Of a DNA stretch of 64,000 bases, positions 1-10,538 are shown one piece after another. This DNA is from Candidatus Edwardsbacteria bacterium RifOxyA12_full_54_48 (GTDB lineage: Bacteria; Edwardsbacteria; AC1; EtOH8). The DNA lies in contig MFFN01000001.1 of the NCBI GenBank assembly GCA_001777915.1, positions 176,215 to 240,214 on the forward strand, written 5' to 3'. A model generated the notes under the pieces. That model worked only from the letters and a program-made list of their open reading frames with translations. It was not told the DNA's origin and searched no databases. Positions within the stretch are counted from its first letter, which is position 1. Every line of letters begins with the position of its first letter. The position numbers were made by a program, and so were the translations under genes.

Positions 1-1
1 G

Positions 2-508
2 CTGGGCTTCACCATGCTGCTGGGAATGGACAGCCTGCTGCGCAGCAACCTCCGGAAGATCGCCAAGCGTTCGCCGGGCTGGCCCTTCGCCCTGGTGCTG
101 ATCATCGGTTTTTTGGGGACCCTGATCGCCGGCATCTACACCTGGGCCACCAGCGAATCCCTGCTGAGCCTGGGCTCGTCATTCATGTATGTCTACACCT
201 ATTTCATCATTCCCCTGCAGGCCACCATGTTCTCACTGCTGGCCTTCTTCATCGCCTCGGCCGCCTACCGGGCCTTCCGGGCCAGGACCCTGGAGGCCAC
301 CCTGCTGCTGATAACCGCCGCCATCGTGATGCTGGGCCGGGTGCCCATCGGAGCCGAGATCTGGGACAAATTTCCGCTGATCCAGGACTGGATCATGGAG
401 GTCCCCCAGATGGCCGCCAAGCGGGGCATCGTCATGGGGGTGGCCCTGGGTACCATAGCCATGTCACTCCGGGTGATCCTGGGGCTGGAAAGAACCTACC
501 TTACATAA
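2..508 (+). CDS. Polytopic membrane protein, 5'-truncated by window edge
   Basis: The frame is open to the first base, so the gene begins upstream and only its C-terminal part (at least 164 residues after an internal Met at 14) is seen. About four hydrophobic stretches are visible (around FALVLIIGFLGTLIAG, FIIPLQATMFSLLAFF, LLLITAAIVMLG and VMGVALGTIAMSL counted from that Met), so it is an integral inner-membrane protein. I do not recognise the family. It lies 26 bases before a gene with a membrane anchor at each end and shares its direction, so the two probably form one operon with the genes that lead into the V-ATPase cluster. No catalytic motif is visible. Confidence 0.7.
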   Translation: MGFTMLLGMDSLLRSNLRKIAKRSPGWPFALVLIIGFLGTLIAGIYTWATSESLLSLGSSFMYVYTYFIIPLQATMFSLLAFFIASAAYRAFRARTLEATLLLITAAIVMLGRVPIGAEIWDKFPLIQDWIMEVPQMAAKRGIVMGVALGTIAMSLRVILGLERTYLT

Positions 509-534
509 ATTAAGGTGATAAAGGAGATGGTGAA

Positions 535-1359
535 ATGAAATTCTTTGAAAACATAGCCAACATAGACAGCCGGATCATCTACCTGCTGTTGTTCATCGTA
601 GTGCTGATCCCGGTGGCCTTCAAGCTGGTCCTGCCGGTAAGGGTTTCCGAGCCGGTCCAGGCGGCCTACGATTCCATCGAAAAACTGCCGGAGGGGTCGG
701 TGATCCTTTTCTCGGTGGATTACGATGCCTCCTCGGCGCCCGAGATCCAGCCGATGCTGCTGGCCACCTTGCGGCACGCCTTCAGCAAAAAGCACAAAGT
801 AGTTCTGCTGGGGCAGTGGGCCCTGGGCCTGCCGTTCGGCGAGATCGGCCTCAACGAGATCGCCCCCCAGTTCGACGCCAAATACGGGGTGGATTACGTC
901 AACCTGGGCTACCGCCCCGGATACCGGGCCCAGATGGTGGGGATGGGGCGGGATATCCGCGACTTCTTCGCCAGCGATTACAAAGGCACTCCGGTCGACT
1001 CCATTCCCCTGATGCATGGCATTCACAACTACAACGACATAGACCTGCTGGTGGGCCTGGAGGCCGGTCAGGCCGGGGATGAGTGGATCCAGTTCGCCGG
1101 CGCCCGCTACGGGATCAACATCATCATCGGGGCCACCGGGGTCATCGCCCCGGACATGTTCCACTATCTGCAGGCCAAACAGATCAAGGGCCTGGTGGGC
1201 GGCCTGCAGGGGGCGGCCGAATACGAGACCCTGGTCAAGCATGCCGGGACCGGCATCGCCGGGATGGTGGCCCAGTCTTACGCCCATCTGCTGCTGTTGG
1301 GGTTCATCCTGATAGGCAATGTGGGCTATTTCGTGATCAGAAGGAGGAAACAAGCATGA
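535..1359 (+). CDS. Doubly anchored envelope protein of unknown function
   Basis: 274 residues. A transmembrane segment at about 13-34 follows a short cytoplasmic head, and a second at about 248-267 ends in the basic tail RRRKQA. The roughly 200 residues between them alternate beta and alpha elements (VILFSVDY, HKVVLLGQWAL, NIIIGATGVIAP) in the style of a Rossmann-like or periplasmic-binding-like domain, and should lie outside the cytoplasm or form a soluble domain held between two anchors. No family is recognised. GGAG before the ATG supports the start. Its TGA overlaps the next ATG (ATGA), so translation is probably coupled and the products may form a complex with the flanking membrane proteins. 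Confidence 0.75.
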   Translation: MKFFENIANIDSRIIYLLLFIVVLIPVAFKLVLPVRVSEPVQAAYDSIEKLPEGSVILFSVDYDASSAPEIQPMLLATLRHAFSKKHKVVLLGQWALGLPFGEIGLNEIAPQFDAKYGVDYVNLGYRPGYRAQMVGMGRDIRDFFASDYKGTPVDSIPLMHGIHNYNDIDLLVGLEAGQAGDEWIQFAGARYGINIIIGATGVIAPDMFHYLQAKQIKGLVGGLQGAAEYETLVKHAGTGIAGMVAQSYAHLLLLGFILIGNVGYFVIRRRKQA

Positions 1360-1967
1360 TGCAGATAATCGGGACCTGGATAGCGGCCGGGCTGACCCTG
1401 GCCATATTTTCATTCCTCTATAAGGACAACCCCTTCTACAAATTCGCCGAGCACCTCTATGTGGGGGTCTCGGCCGCCTATGCCATACTGTATGTCTTCT
1501 ATTTTGACGTCAAGCCGCTGCTGATCGAGAAGTTCATCTCCGAGCAGGGGGCCGAGCGCTGGATCATACTGATCCCGGCGGCCTTCGGCCTGATCATGCT
1601 GGCCCGCTGGATACCCAAGATCTCCTGGCTGTCCCGCTGGTCCATCGCCCTGACGGTGGGGATCGCCGCCGGGCTGGGCATCACCGGACAGATCCAGGGG
1701 ATCCTACTGCCCCAGATCCGGGGCACACTGGTTTCGCTGACCACCGTAAACAACGCCATAATGGTGATCGGGGTGATCGCCACCCTGATCTATTTCTATT
1801 TTTCCATTGCCCACCAGGGCGTCGTCAAACACGGAGCCAGGCTGGGAATGGTCTTTATCATGGTGGCCTTCGGGGCCAGCTTCGGATACACCGTCATGGC
1901 CCGCATCTCGCTGCTGATCGGTCGACTGCATTTCCTGGTGTACGAGTGGCTCCATCTTGTTAAATGA
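1356..1967 (+). CDS. Polytopic membrane protein, translationally coupled
   Basis: 203 residues from an ATG at 1356 that overlaps the previous stop by four bases, with AGGAGG just upstream. A longer open frame starting at 1083 is only the shadow of the upstream gene. Five to six hydrophobic helices are visible (IIGTWIAAGLTLAIFSFL, VGVSAAYAILYVFYF, WIILIPAAFGLIMLA, IALTVGIAAGLGITG, AIMVIGVIATLIYFYF and GMVFIMVAFGASFG). Family not recognised. With the two upstream genes it makes a membrane-anchor-membrane trio preceding Roadblock-like and V-ATPase genes. This could be an unnamed membrane complex, but nothing in the sequence tells its substrate. Confidence 0.75.
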   Translation: MMQIIGTWIAAGLTLAIFSFLYKDNPFYKFAEHLYVGVSAAYAILYVFYFDVKPLLIEKFISEQGAERWIILIPAAFGLIMLARWIPKISWLSRWSIALTVGIAAGLGITGQIQGILLPQIRGTLVSLTTVNNAIMVIGVIATLIYFYFSIAHQGVVKHGARLGMVFIMVAFGASFGYTVMARISLLIGRLHFLVYEWLHLVK

Positions 1968-2005
1968 GCCGCCGGGGGCCTTGAAATTTTAAGGGGGATG
2001 GAATT

Positions 2006-2308
2006 ATGGAAGACCTGACCGGAATAAAAGGGGTGCTGGGCTTTGCGGTCTACGTCAGCGACAGCCAGGTGTCCGGCTCGGCCAAGGGGAAGCTGGGCGA
2101 CAAGGCCTCGGACATAGAACAGTTCTGGGTCAACGCCGCTTCGGTGATATCAAACAATCTGAACCTGGGGGAGGTCAAAGAAGTGGCGGTCGGCGGGAAG
2201 GACCGCCAGGTGCTGATGGTGATGTCCCCCGACAAGACCGTCCTGTGCGAACTGGATCCCAAGGCCAACTGGAAGAGCATCTCCGCCGAAGTAAGGAGGA
2301 AGATGTGA
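2006..2308 (+). CDS. Small soluble protein, possible Roadblock/LC7-like fold
   Basis: 100 residues. The pattern is a short helix, a strand with a Gly (GVLGFAVYVSDSQ), a long helix (DIEQFWVNAASVISNNL), then strands (EVAVGGKDRQVLMVMSP and TVLCELDP) and a C-terminal helix. That order fits a Roadblock/LC7 or profilin-like domain, the fold of MglB-type partners of small GTPases, but this rests on pattern only. The TGA overlaps the ATG of the next gene, which has a related N-terminal pattern. The spacing to V-ATPase subunit F downstream suggests a common transcript. Confidence 0.6.
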   Translation: MEDLTGIKGVLGFAVYVSDSQVSGSAKGKLGDKASDIEQFWVNAASVISNNLNLGEVKEVAVGGKDRQVLMVMSPDKTVLCELDPKANWKSISAEVRRKM

Positions 2309-2859
2309 TGTCTTTACAAGACGCTTTAAAGACCAAGCTGGCCGGGCAGAAGGCGGCCTTCGTGATAGATGGATCAGGCAAGTGTCAGCAGCAGGGAGGG
2401 GATGAATCGGCCATCCTGCAGAGCACCCAGTTCGCCAAGCAGATATACGACATCGTCGGACTGTCTTCGCTGGACACCCTGTGGGTCAGCGCCGGGAACG
2501 GAACCTTTGTCACTAAAACAACCTCCCAGGGGCAGGCCGGGCTGATACTGGACCAGAATCCGGACATACCATCGGCCCTAAGTTTCATAGACAAAGCCCT
2601 GTCCTCATCGACCGACGGGCCGGCCGCCGGGACCGGGGATGTGATGGGAAAGGTGCGGAAGATAGCCGCCGAATACCTGACCGACTTCGCCGACACCGCC
2701 CTGATGATCCAGATCAAGCAGGCCGGGCTGGAGGAGAAGAACCCCCGGCCGGACCAGCTGGAGAAGCTGGCCGCCGGGCTGGAGAAGGCGGCCCTGATGA
2801 TCACCGGGCCGGAGAAGGCCAGGGAGATGGCCGAACAGATAAGGAAGGCGATAAAATAA
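2308..2859 (+). CDS. Roadblock-like domain with helical C-terminal extension
   Basis: 183 residues from the ATG at 2308, which overlaps the previous stop (TGATG) and is preceded by AAGGAGG. Residues about 10-105 (AAFVIDGSGKCQQQ, a helix ending in YDIVGL, then TLWVSAGNGTFVTK and AGLILDQ) resemble a second Roadblock/LC7-like unit. Residues about 110-183 are helical, charged and rich in Ala and Glu. V-ATPase subunit F starts three bases after the stop. It sits where many V-ATPase operons carry subunits C or E, but I see neither the coiled-coil start of E nor the features of C. Function unknown. Confidence 0.6.
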   Translation: MSLQDALKTKLAGQKAAFVIDGSGKCQQQGGDESAILQSTQFAKQIYDIVGLSSLDTLWVSAGNGTFVTKTTSQGQAGLILDQNPDIPSALSFIDKALSSSTDGPAAGTGDVMGKVRKIAAEYLTDFADTALMIQIKQAGLEEKNPRPDQLEKLAAGLEKAALMITGPEKAREMAEQIRKAIK

Positions 2860-2862
2860 GCG

Positions 2863-3186
2863 ATGGAAAGATTGGCCGTAATAACCGATCCCTGCACCGC
2901 CACCGGATTCCGGATGGCTGGCATAGAGACCCATGAGGTGGCCGACATCCACCAGATGCGCAGCAAGGTGCTGGAGCTGATGAAGAGCGACAGCTACGGC
3001 ATGATAGCGGTCAACGAGGACCTGGGCGGGGACCTGGGGGATGACATCAACCGCCTGATCAAGGGCCGGGCCCTGCCGGTGATCCTGCCGTTCCCGGTTC
3101 CCCAGGGCGGGGTGGTGGAGTCGGGCGAGGCTTATCTTTCCAAATTAGTCAAGCAGGCCATAGGGTTCTACGTCAAGTTGAAATGA
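2863..3186 (+). CDS. atpF: V/A-type ATP synthase subunit F
   Basis: 107 residues, the usual size for this central-stalk subunit. The N-terminus (LAVITDPCTATGFRMAGIET) matches the family pattern of a strand followed by TxxGFRLAG, and the middle part (DSYGMIAVNEDLGG) is the typical second strand and loop. Subunit F joins subunit D in the rotor of the V1 head and helps couple ATP turnover to rotation on the cytoplasmic face of the membrane. It is followed after about 150 bases by subunit A. Subunits I, K, C and E are not found in the window, so they are either upstream or elsewhere. Confidence 0.9.
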   Translation: MERLAVITDPCTATGFRMAGIETHEVADIHQMRSKVLELMKSDSYGMIAVNEDLGGDLGDDINRLIKGRALPVILPFPVPQGGVVESGEAYLSKLVKQAIGFYVKLK

Positions 3187-3225
3187 ACTTTGAGATGCAG
3201 ACGGATTCAAACAGATTTGCACACT

Positions 3226-3255
3226 CTTAACCCAGCCCTTAAGGACTGGGTTAAG
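3226..3255. repeat. Intergenic perfect hairpin between atpF and atpA
   Basis: CTTAACCCAG (3226-3235) pairs perfectly with CTGGGTTAAG (3246-3255) across a ten-base loop. No T-run follows, so it is more like a REP-type palindrome or RNA-processing hairpin than a terminator. A second imperfect GC-rich inverted repeat follows at about 3264-3290. Confidence 0.6.
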
Positions 3256-3337
3256 GATGGTGGCGTGTGGCAATGTAGGCCACGCATGCCCTTACGAACG
3301 CAATAACTATCTTATATAAATCGTTCCAGGAGTTTTT

Positions 3338-5080
<1,743 letters not shown>

Positions 5081-5096
5081 CCGACTTCCCATCAGA

Positions 5097-5190
5097 TGTC
5101 ACCCTGAGAGGGCAATTTCGCTTGGCAGGGTGAACGGGTGACACTGTCATCCTTCAGCCTGTGGCGCACCGCAGGAATCTCAGGATGATA
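5097..5190. repeat. REP-like nested palindromes after atpA
   Basis: TGTCACCC (5097-5104) pairs with GGGTGACA (5136-5143), enclosing a second inverted pair CACCCTG/CAGGGTG. A following stretch, ATCCTTCAGCC to TCAGGATGAT, is another imperfect palindrome of the type that recurs between bacterial genes. There is no T-run, so I call it a dispersed intergenic repeat and not a terminator. Confidence 0.55.
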
Positions 5191-5224
5191 GATAGTAGAA
5201 TAAACATAACAGTATAGGTGAATT

Positions 5225-6139
5225 ATGCGTCTAGTAACCAGAGCGGATTTCGATGGATTGATCTGCGGCGTCCTGTTGAAGGAGGCCGGCATCATCGACA
5301 ATATTTTGTTCGTCCACCCCAAGGACGTCCAGGACGGCAAGGTCGAGGTCACGGCCGACGACGTGCTGGCCAACGTGCCCTATGCCAAGGGCTGCGGGAT
5401 GTGGTTCGACCATCACATGTCCGAGCTGGAGCGCAAGGCCTTCCCGGCCGATTACAAGGGCTGGTCCAGCCCGGAGAAGAGCTGCGCTCGGGTGATCTAC
5501 AAGCATTACGGCGGGTCCGACAAGTTCCCCCGCTTCACCGAGATGATGACCGCGGTGGACAAGTCCGACTCCGGCGACCTAAGCATCGAGGAGGTGGCCG
5601 AGCCCCGGGGCTGGCTGCTGCTGGCGGTGGTGATGGACCCCCGCACCGGCCTGGGCCGCTACAGCGACTACCGGATCAGCAACCTGCAGCTGATGCAGGA
5701 CCTGATGGAATCCTGCCGGACCATGAGCATCGAGGAGATCCTGGAGCAGCCGGACGTCAAGGAGCGGGTCAAGCGCTATCGCGAATCGGAGTGGATGTAC
5801 AAAGAGATGATCAAGGGCCATTCCAGGGTGGAGGACAAGGTGCTGGTGGTGGACCTGCGCAATATCGAGGAGATCCCCAGCGGCAACCGGTTCGTGGAAT
5901 ACGGCATGTTCCCCAATATCAATATCTCCATCCGGGTGATGTGGGGCCTCAAGAAGCAGAACGTGGTGTTCGCGGTGGGGCACAGCATCATCAACCGGAC
6001 CTCCCAGACCAAGGTGGGCTCGCTGATGCTGAAGTACGGCGGCGGCGGGCATGACAAGGTGGGGACCTGCCAGGTGCCGGCCGAGAAGGCCGAGGAGGTG
6101 CTGAAGGAACTAGTGGAGCAGATCAAGGCGGACGGGTAA
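5225..6139 (+). CDS. DHH-family phosphoesterase, exopolyphosphatase-like
   Basis: 304 residues. Motif I is RADFDG at residues about 6-11 (the more usual form is THxDxDG). The name-giving motif is D62-H63-H64 in MWFDHH, and the C-terminal DHHA1-type substrate loop is the glycine-rich GGGGHDKVG at about 272-280. Such proteins are Mn-dependent phosphatases or nucleases acting on polyphosphate, oligoribonucleotides or cyclic dinucleotides. The length and compact DHH-DHHA1 arrangement fit the exopolyphosphatase/NrnA side better than RecJ. It sits between the A and B subunit genes of the V-ATPase, a place with no known functional reason. Soluble and cytoplasmic; substrate unknown. Confidence 0.8.
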   Translation: MRLVTRADFDGLICGVLLKEAGIIDNILFVHPKDVQDGKVEVTADDVLANVPYAKGCGMWFDHHMSELERKAFPADYKGWSSPEKSCARVIYKHYGGSDKFPRFTEMMTAVDKSDSGDLSIEEVAEPRGWLLLAVVMDPRTGLGRYSDYRISNLQLMQDLMESCRTMSIEEILEQPDVKERVKRYRESEWMYKEMIKGHSRVEDKVLVVDLRNIEEIPSGNRFVEYGMFPNINISIRVMWGLKKQNVVFAVGHSIINRTSQTKVGSLMLKYGGGGHDKVGTCQVPAEKAEEVLKELVEQIKADG

Positions 6140-6583
6140 ATGATAGGCGGGGTTGTTATGAATGAAAATCCAGAAATACAAACAGCGTTAGATAACGAGC
6201 ATTTGCGGCTTTTGGCGATAGGTTATAAAATATCTGCAGGTGTAATCATTCTGTACTCTTTATTTGGTTTGATGTATATGTTTATGGGAATTTTCATTGG
6301 TATTATTGATAAACATAGACAAACGTCCCAGCCACCAATAGAGTGGTTTTTAGCAATATTTGGTTTTGGTATCTTTGCTGTTTCAGCCATTTTCGTCGTA
6401 TTGAATTTTATGGCGGCAAAAAGGCTTGAACAGCGCCGTTCAAAAACATTCTGCACGGTTATCGCTGCGCTAAATTGCATTGGGATCCCATACCACACTA
6501 TACTGGGTGTTTTTACCTTGGTCATATTGACCAGGAAATCAATTATAAAATTATTTGAAACAAACGGGGGTGCGATAGGTTGA
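6140..6583 (+). CDS. Small four-helix membrane protein, AT-rich
   Basis: 147 residues if the ATG directly after the DHH gene's stop is used; an internal ATG at 6158 (MNENPEIQ) is equally possible. Hydrophobic segments are visible at about 30-58 (GVIILYSLFGLMYMFMGIFIG), 70-95 (FLAIFGFGIFAVSAIFVVLNF) and 107-135 (TVIAALNCIGIPYHTILGVFTLVIL). It resembles the many short 'DUF4870/DoxX-like' helical proteins only in general form; no family is assigned. The codon use is visibly more AT-rich than that of the V-ATPase genes on either side, which suggests a later insertion into the cluster. Confidence 0.6.
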   Translation: MIGGVVMNENPEIQTALDNEHLRLLAIGYKISAGVIILYSLFGLMYMFMGIFIGIIDKHRQTSQPPIEWFLAIFGFGIFAVSAIFVVLNFMAAKRLEQRRSKTFCTVIAALNCIGIPYHTILGVFTLVILTRKSIIKLFETNGGAIG

Positions 6584-6655
6584 TTTATCCGCCGTCGCTT
6601 TAGCGCAGGTGGGAACCTCCCCTTAATCCCCTCCTTGTTCAAGGAGGGGACGAGG
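6584..6655. repeat. Interspersed repeat with G-rich palindrome
   Basis: CCCCTCCTTG (6628-6637) pairs perfectly with CAAGGAGGGG (6640-6649) across a two-base loop, with outer CTCCCC/GAGGGG pairing. The preceding bases (TTATCCG..CG..GCTTTAGC at 6585-6605) resemble a stretch near 46,935. Palindromes of the same CCCTCCCC/GGGGAGGG character recur at 16,391 and 24,023, so this is a dispersed repeat family. Confidence 0.55.
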
Positions 6656-6720
6656 GGTGGTCTAAAAGAAAAGATAAAAATAAATAAATTCATTTTGATA
6701 TATTAAATTACGAGGCATTC

Positions 6721-8133
<1,413 letters not shown>

Positions 8134-8194
8134 CTTCGAACAGTTTGAATGGATCAAATCGTTGAAACGTTTCAAACGATTGCAGGGAGTGGTA

Positions 8195-9049
8195 ATGAAA
8201 ACAGAACTTAAAATATCCATCTGTCTGATGCTCCTTTCCGTAGTAACTGCAACATCCGAGACCCTGGACGTCACCATCAAGGGCCTGGACGACGGCCAGA
8301 AGACCTCCCGTCAGCAGGATTACAAGGAGGCGGTGCTGGACGCCAAGCGCCAGGCCATCGAGCAGGCCGGGGTGACGGTGGAATCGAAGTCAACAGTAAA
8401 GAACGCCGTTCTGCAGGAGGATTTCATAGAATCCAACGCCAAGGCGGTCCTGCTGCCGGGATTCCAGATCATGGACATCGGCTACATGCAGGACGGCACT
8501 TATCAGATAGTGCTCACCGGCAAGGTTCAGGTCCAGCCCAAGCAATCATCTTCCGAGGCCGACAGCGGGGCCCTGCTTTTATTGATGAACATCTACAGCG
8601 TGCCGGTGACCTTCCAGCTGAACGGCAGGCCGCTGGACGCCGGCGGCAAATTCACCGCCCTGGTGGCGATGAAGGATAGCACGGATTTTTCCCTCCTGCC
8701 CAATATCAGGGAAGTTAAAAAAAGATACAACAACCTGCCTAAGTATTTTCTCTATCTGTTAAAACTTCCGGCCGGCCGGCACAGCATCAGGATCACAGCC
8801 CAGGTCATCTCCGGCACCGGCCCCGGCAGGAACGGCAATTTCGTGGATGCTGAGATAATCCCTGGTCGGACCACATTTTACGAATACCGGGCCGATCCGG
8901 AATACAACTTTATCCTGGCCGACAGCGATTTTGTATTTGAAAAACTGGAGGCCAATAAAAAACCGGCCGATACCACCGCCGCCTACCGCCAAAAATTGCG
9001 GCAGGACATAACCGCCCAATACGAAAAGCTCATTGGCTTCAAGTTCTAA
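8195..9049 (+). CDS. Secreted LPP20/FlgT-N-like protein
   Basis: 284 residues from the ATG at 8195, chosen because AGGGAG lies five bases upstream and because it begins directly with a signal peptide (MKTELKISICLMLLSVVTATSE); an upstream ATG at 8162 would put charged residues in front. Residues about 35-115 (YKEAVLDAKRQAIEQAGVTVESKSTVKN, later QIVLTGKVQV) match the LPP20/FlgT N-terminal-like pattern, a helix with DAKRxAIExAGV followed by strands, found in outer-membrane lipoproteins and flagellar-associated proteins. The remainder (about 130-284) is beta-rich and unassigned. Predicted periplasmic. Its place between subunits B and D of the V-ATPase is unexplained. Confidence 0.7.
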   Translation: MKTELKISICLMLLSVVTATSETLDVTIKGLDDGQKTSRQQDYKEAVLDAKRQAIEQAGVTVESKSTVKNAVLQEDFIESNAKAVLLPGFQIMDIGYMQDGTYQIVLTGKVQVQPKQSSSEADSGALLLLMNIYSVPVTFQLNGRPLDAGGKFTALVAMKDSTDFSLLPNIREVKKRYNNLPKYFLYLLKLPAGRHSIRITAQVISGTGPGRNGNFVDAEIIPGRTTFYEYRADPEYNFILADSDFVFEKLEANKKPADTTAAYRQKLRQDITAQYEKLIGFKF

Positions 9050-9059
9050 TACTAACCAG

Positions 9060-9150
9060 AACGCAGAATTTATTATAAGGAAACCAGGAATGCAGGAAAC
9101 TATAATGGTTCCCAGTATTTATTCCCGGTTTCATGGATTCCTAATAAATA
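9060..9150. repeat. Imperfect inverted repeat between envelope gene and atpD
   Basis: GGAAACCAGGAAT (from about 9079) is mirrored by a later GGTTTCATGGATTCC (from about 9128). It is an intergenic repeat of the REP type with no open reading frame and no terminator T-run. Confidence 0.35.
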
Positions 9151-9197
9151 ATCTTCGCATCTATGGCCATCGTAATAATATCTAATTTTATCAATAA

Positions 9198-9821
9198 ATG
9201 GAAAACGTATCACCAACCAGGATGAACCTGCTGGCCCGAAAGGCCCAGGTATCATTGGCCAAACAGGGGGTGGACCTGCTGAAGAAGAAACGCGACGCCC
9301 TGGTGGCGGAGTTCTTCGGCGTGGTCCGGAACACGCTGGAATCGCGCAACAAGCTCAACGCGGTGGCCCAGGAGGCCGTCAATCAGCTGAACGTCGCGGC
9401 CTCCATAGAGGGCAAGCCGCTGCTGGAATCGGCGGCCCTGGCCGGAAAACGCCAGGTGATGCTGCAGGTGGCCGAGAAGAACGTCTGGGGCATCAAGATC
9501 CCCGAGGTCTCCACCGCCCACAGCCTGAAAAGGGACCCCTTCAAGAGAGGGTACAACGCCGCCACCGCCCCGGGCCGGGTGATAAAGACCGCCGATAATT
9601 TCGAGGAGATGATCGACCTGCTGGTGGAGGTGGCCGGGCGGGAGACCCGCCTGAAAAAACTGGGCCAGGAGATAAAGAAGACCACCCGCCGGGTCAACGC
9701 CCTGGAACAGATCGTGATCCCCCGGCTGTACCGCCAGATGGCCTACATCAAAAGCGTCCTGGAGCAGAGGGAGAGGGAGGATGTCTTCCGGCTCAAATTG
9801 ATAAAGAACAAAGGCGAATGA
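9198..9821 (+). CDS. atpD: V/A-type ATP synthase subunit D
   Basis: 207 residues. The start MENVSPTRMNLLARKAQVSLAK follows the family pattern (V-x-PTRM-x-LL-x-x-K-x-x-L) and the body is a long antiparallel coiled coil, with a short central hairpin and a C-terminal helix (RRVNALEQIVIPRLYRQMAYIKSVLEQREREDVFRLKLIK) that is highly typical of subunit D. It forms the rotating central shaft with subunit F. The stop overlaps the next gene's ATG by four bases (ATGA at 9818), coupling it to a lipoprotein-like gene. Confidence 0.95.
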   Translation: MENVSPTRMNLLARKAQVSLAKQGVDLLKKKRDALVAEFFGVVRNTLESRNKLNAVAQEAVNQLNVAASIEGKPLLESAALAGKRQVMLQVAEKNVWGIKIPEVSTAHSLKRDPFKRGYNAATAPGRVIKTADNFEEMIDLLVEVAGRETRLKKLGQEIKKTTRRVNALEQIVIPRLYRQMAYIKSVLEQREREDVFRLKLIKNKGE

Positions 9822-10507
9822 GACAGGTTCGCCTTTGTTCCCGTCTGCTGGCAGGCCTTTCCTGCTGGCTTTTTTTATCCGGCTGCATTTCGGTGGACAT
9901 CCAGACCAAGGCCGGCCGGGACCTCTCGGGCAGCCGGACCTATAGGATAACACTGGAGCCCATGCTGGCCAGGTTTTACCGGGCGGGGGCCTCGGCCAAA
10001 ATGTTCGACCTCCCCGGGCAGGACCTGGAGAAACAAAAAGGCGTCAGCGCCGTCTCCAAGCAGGAGATCCCGGGAGAGGACGGATCGCTGGAGCTGGTGT
10101 GGTCCTATCGTTCGTCCCGTTTGGATGATTTCTCCAGCCAAACCGACACCGTGATCTTCTCCAAGAGGGCCGTCAAATGGTGGATATATTACAGCTATTA
10201 CGAACGCTATCTGCCCCGCCGGGACACCAGCAATATTCCGGCCGCCAGAGGCACCTGGTTTAAGAACAGCCTGACCCTGCCGGGGCAGGTATATTCCAGC
10301 AACGGGGACTCGTTATCGGGCTCCCGAGTCGTCTGGCTACGCTCCATGGATGCTTCGGCCCAGGGCGGGCTGGTGATGACCGCCCAGAGCCGGGAGATCA
10401 ACCCCCTGCTGCTGGTTTTATTGCCGGTCCTTTTGGGCGCCATCTGCTACCTCCTGCTGAAACGCCGGATAAAATTAGTTGACCCATCCTCCTCTGACGG
10501 CACTTGA
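9818..10507 (+). CDS. Putative lipoprotein with C-terminal membrane anchor
   Basis: 229 residues. The N-terminal signal peptide ends in a lipobox-like LSGC (about residues 20-23), so the mature protein would be lipid-anchored. A second hydrophobic segment at about 195-213 (LLLVLLPVLLGAICYLLL) followed by KRRIK would anchor the C-terminus in the inner membrane. The middle is beta-rich and Tyr-rich (WWIYYSYYERYLPRR). Not recognised. Translation is coupled to atpD, and two GWxTD-family genes follow, so it may belong to an envelope complex with them. Confidence 0.65.
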   Translation: MRQVRLCSRLLAGLSCWLFLSGCISVDIQTKAGRDLSGSRTYRITLEPMLARFYRAGASAKMFDLPGQDLEKQKGVSAVSKQEIPGEDGSLELVWSYRSSRLDDFSSQTDTVIFSKRAVKWWIYYSYYERYLPRRDTSNIPAARGTWFKNSLTLPGQVYSSNGDSLSGSRVVWLRSMDASAQGGLVMTAQSREINPLLLVLLPVLLGAICYLLLKRRIKLVDPSSSDGT

Positions 10508-10538
10508 TAATATGATCTAAATGTATTAAACTGAAACG

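Noticed and set aside
496..1413. Long open frame on the - strand opposite the first envelope genes
   Set aside because: It mirrors the + strand genes in a GC-rich region, has no domain, no ribosome-binding site, and Gln/His/Asp-rich composition typical of antisense frames. Similar - strand frames opposite atpA, atpB, hutH, the TPR genes and mrdA were dropped for the same reason.
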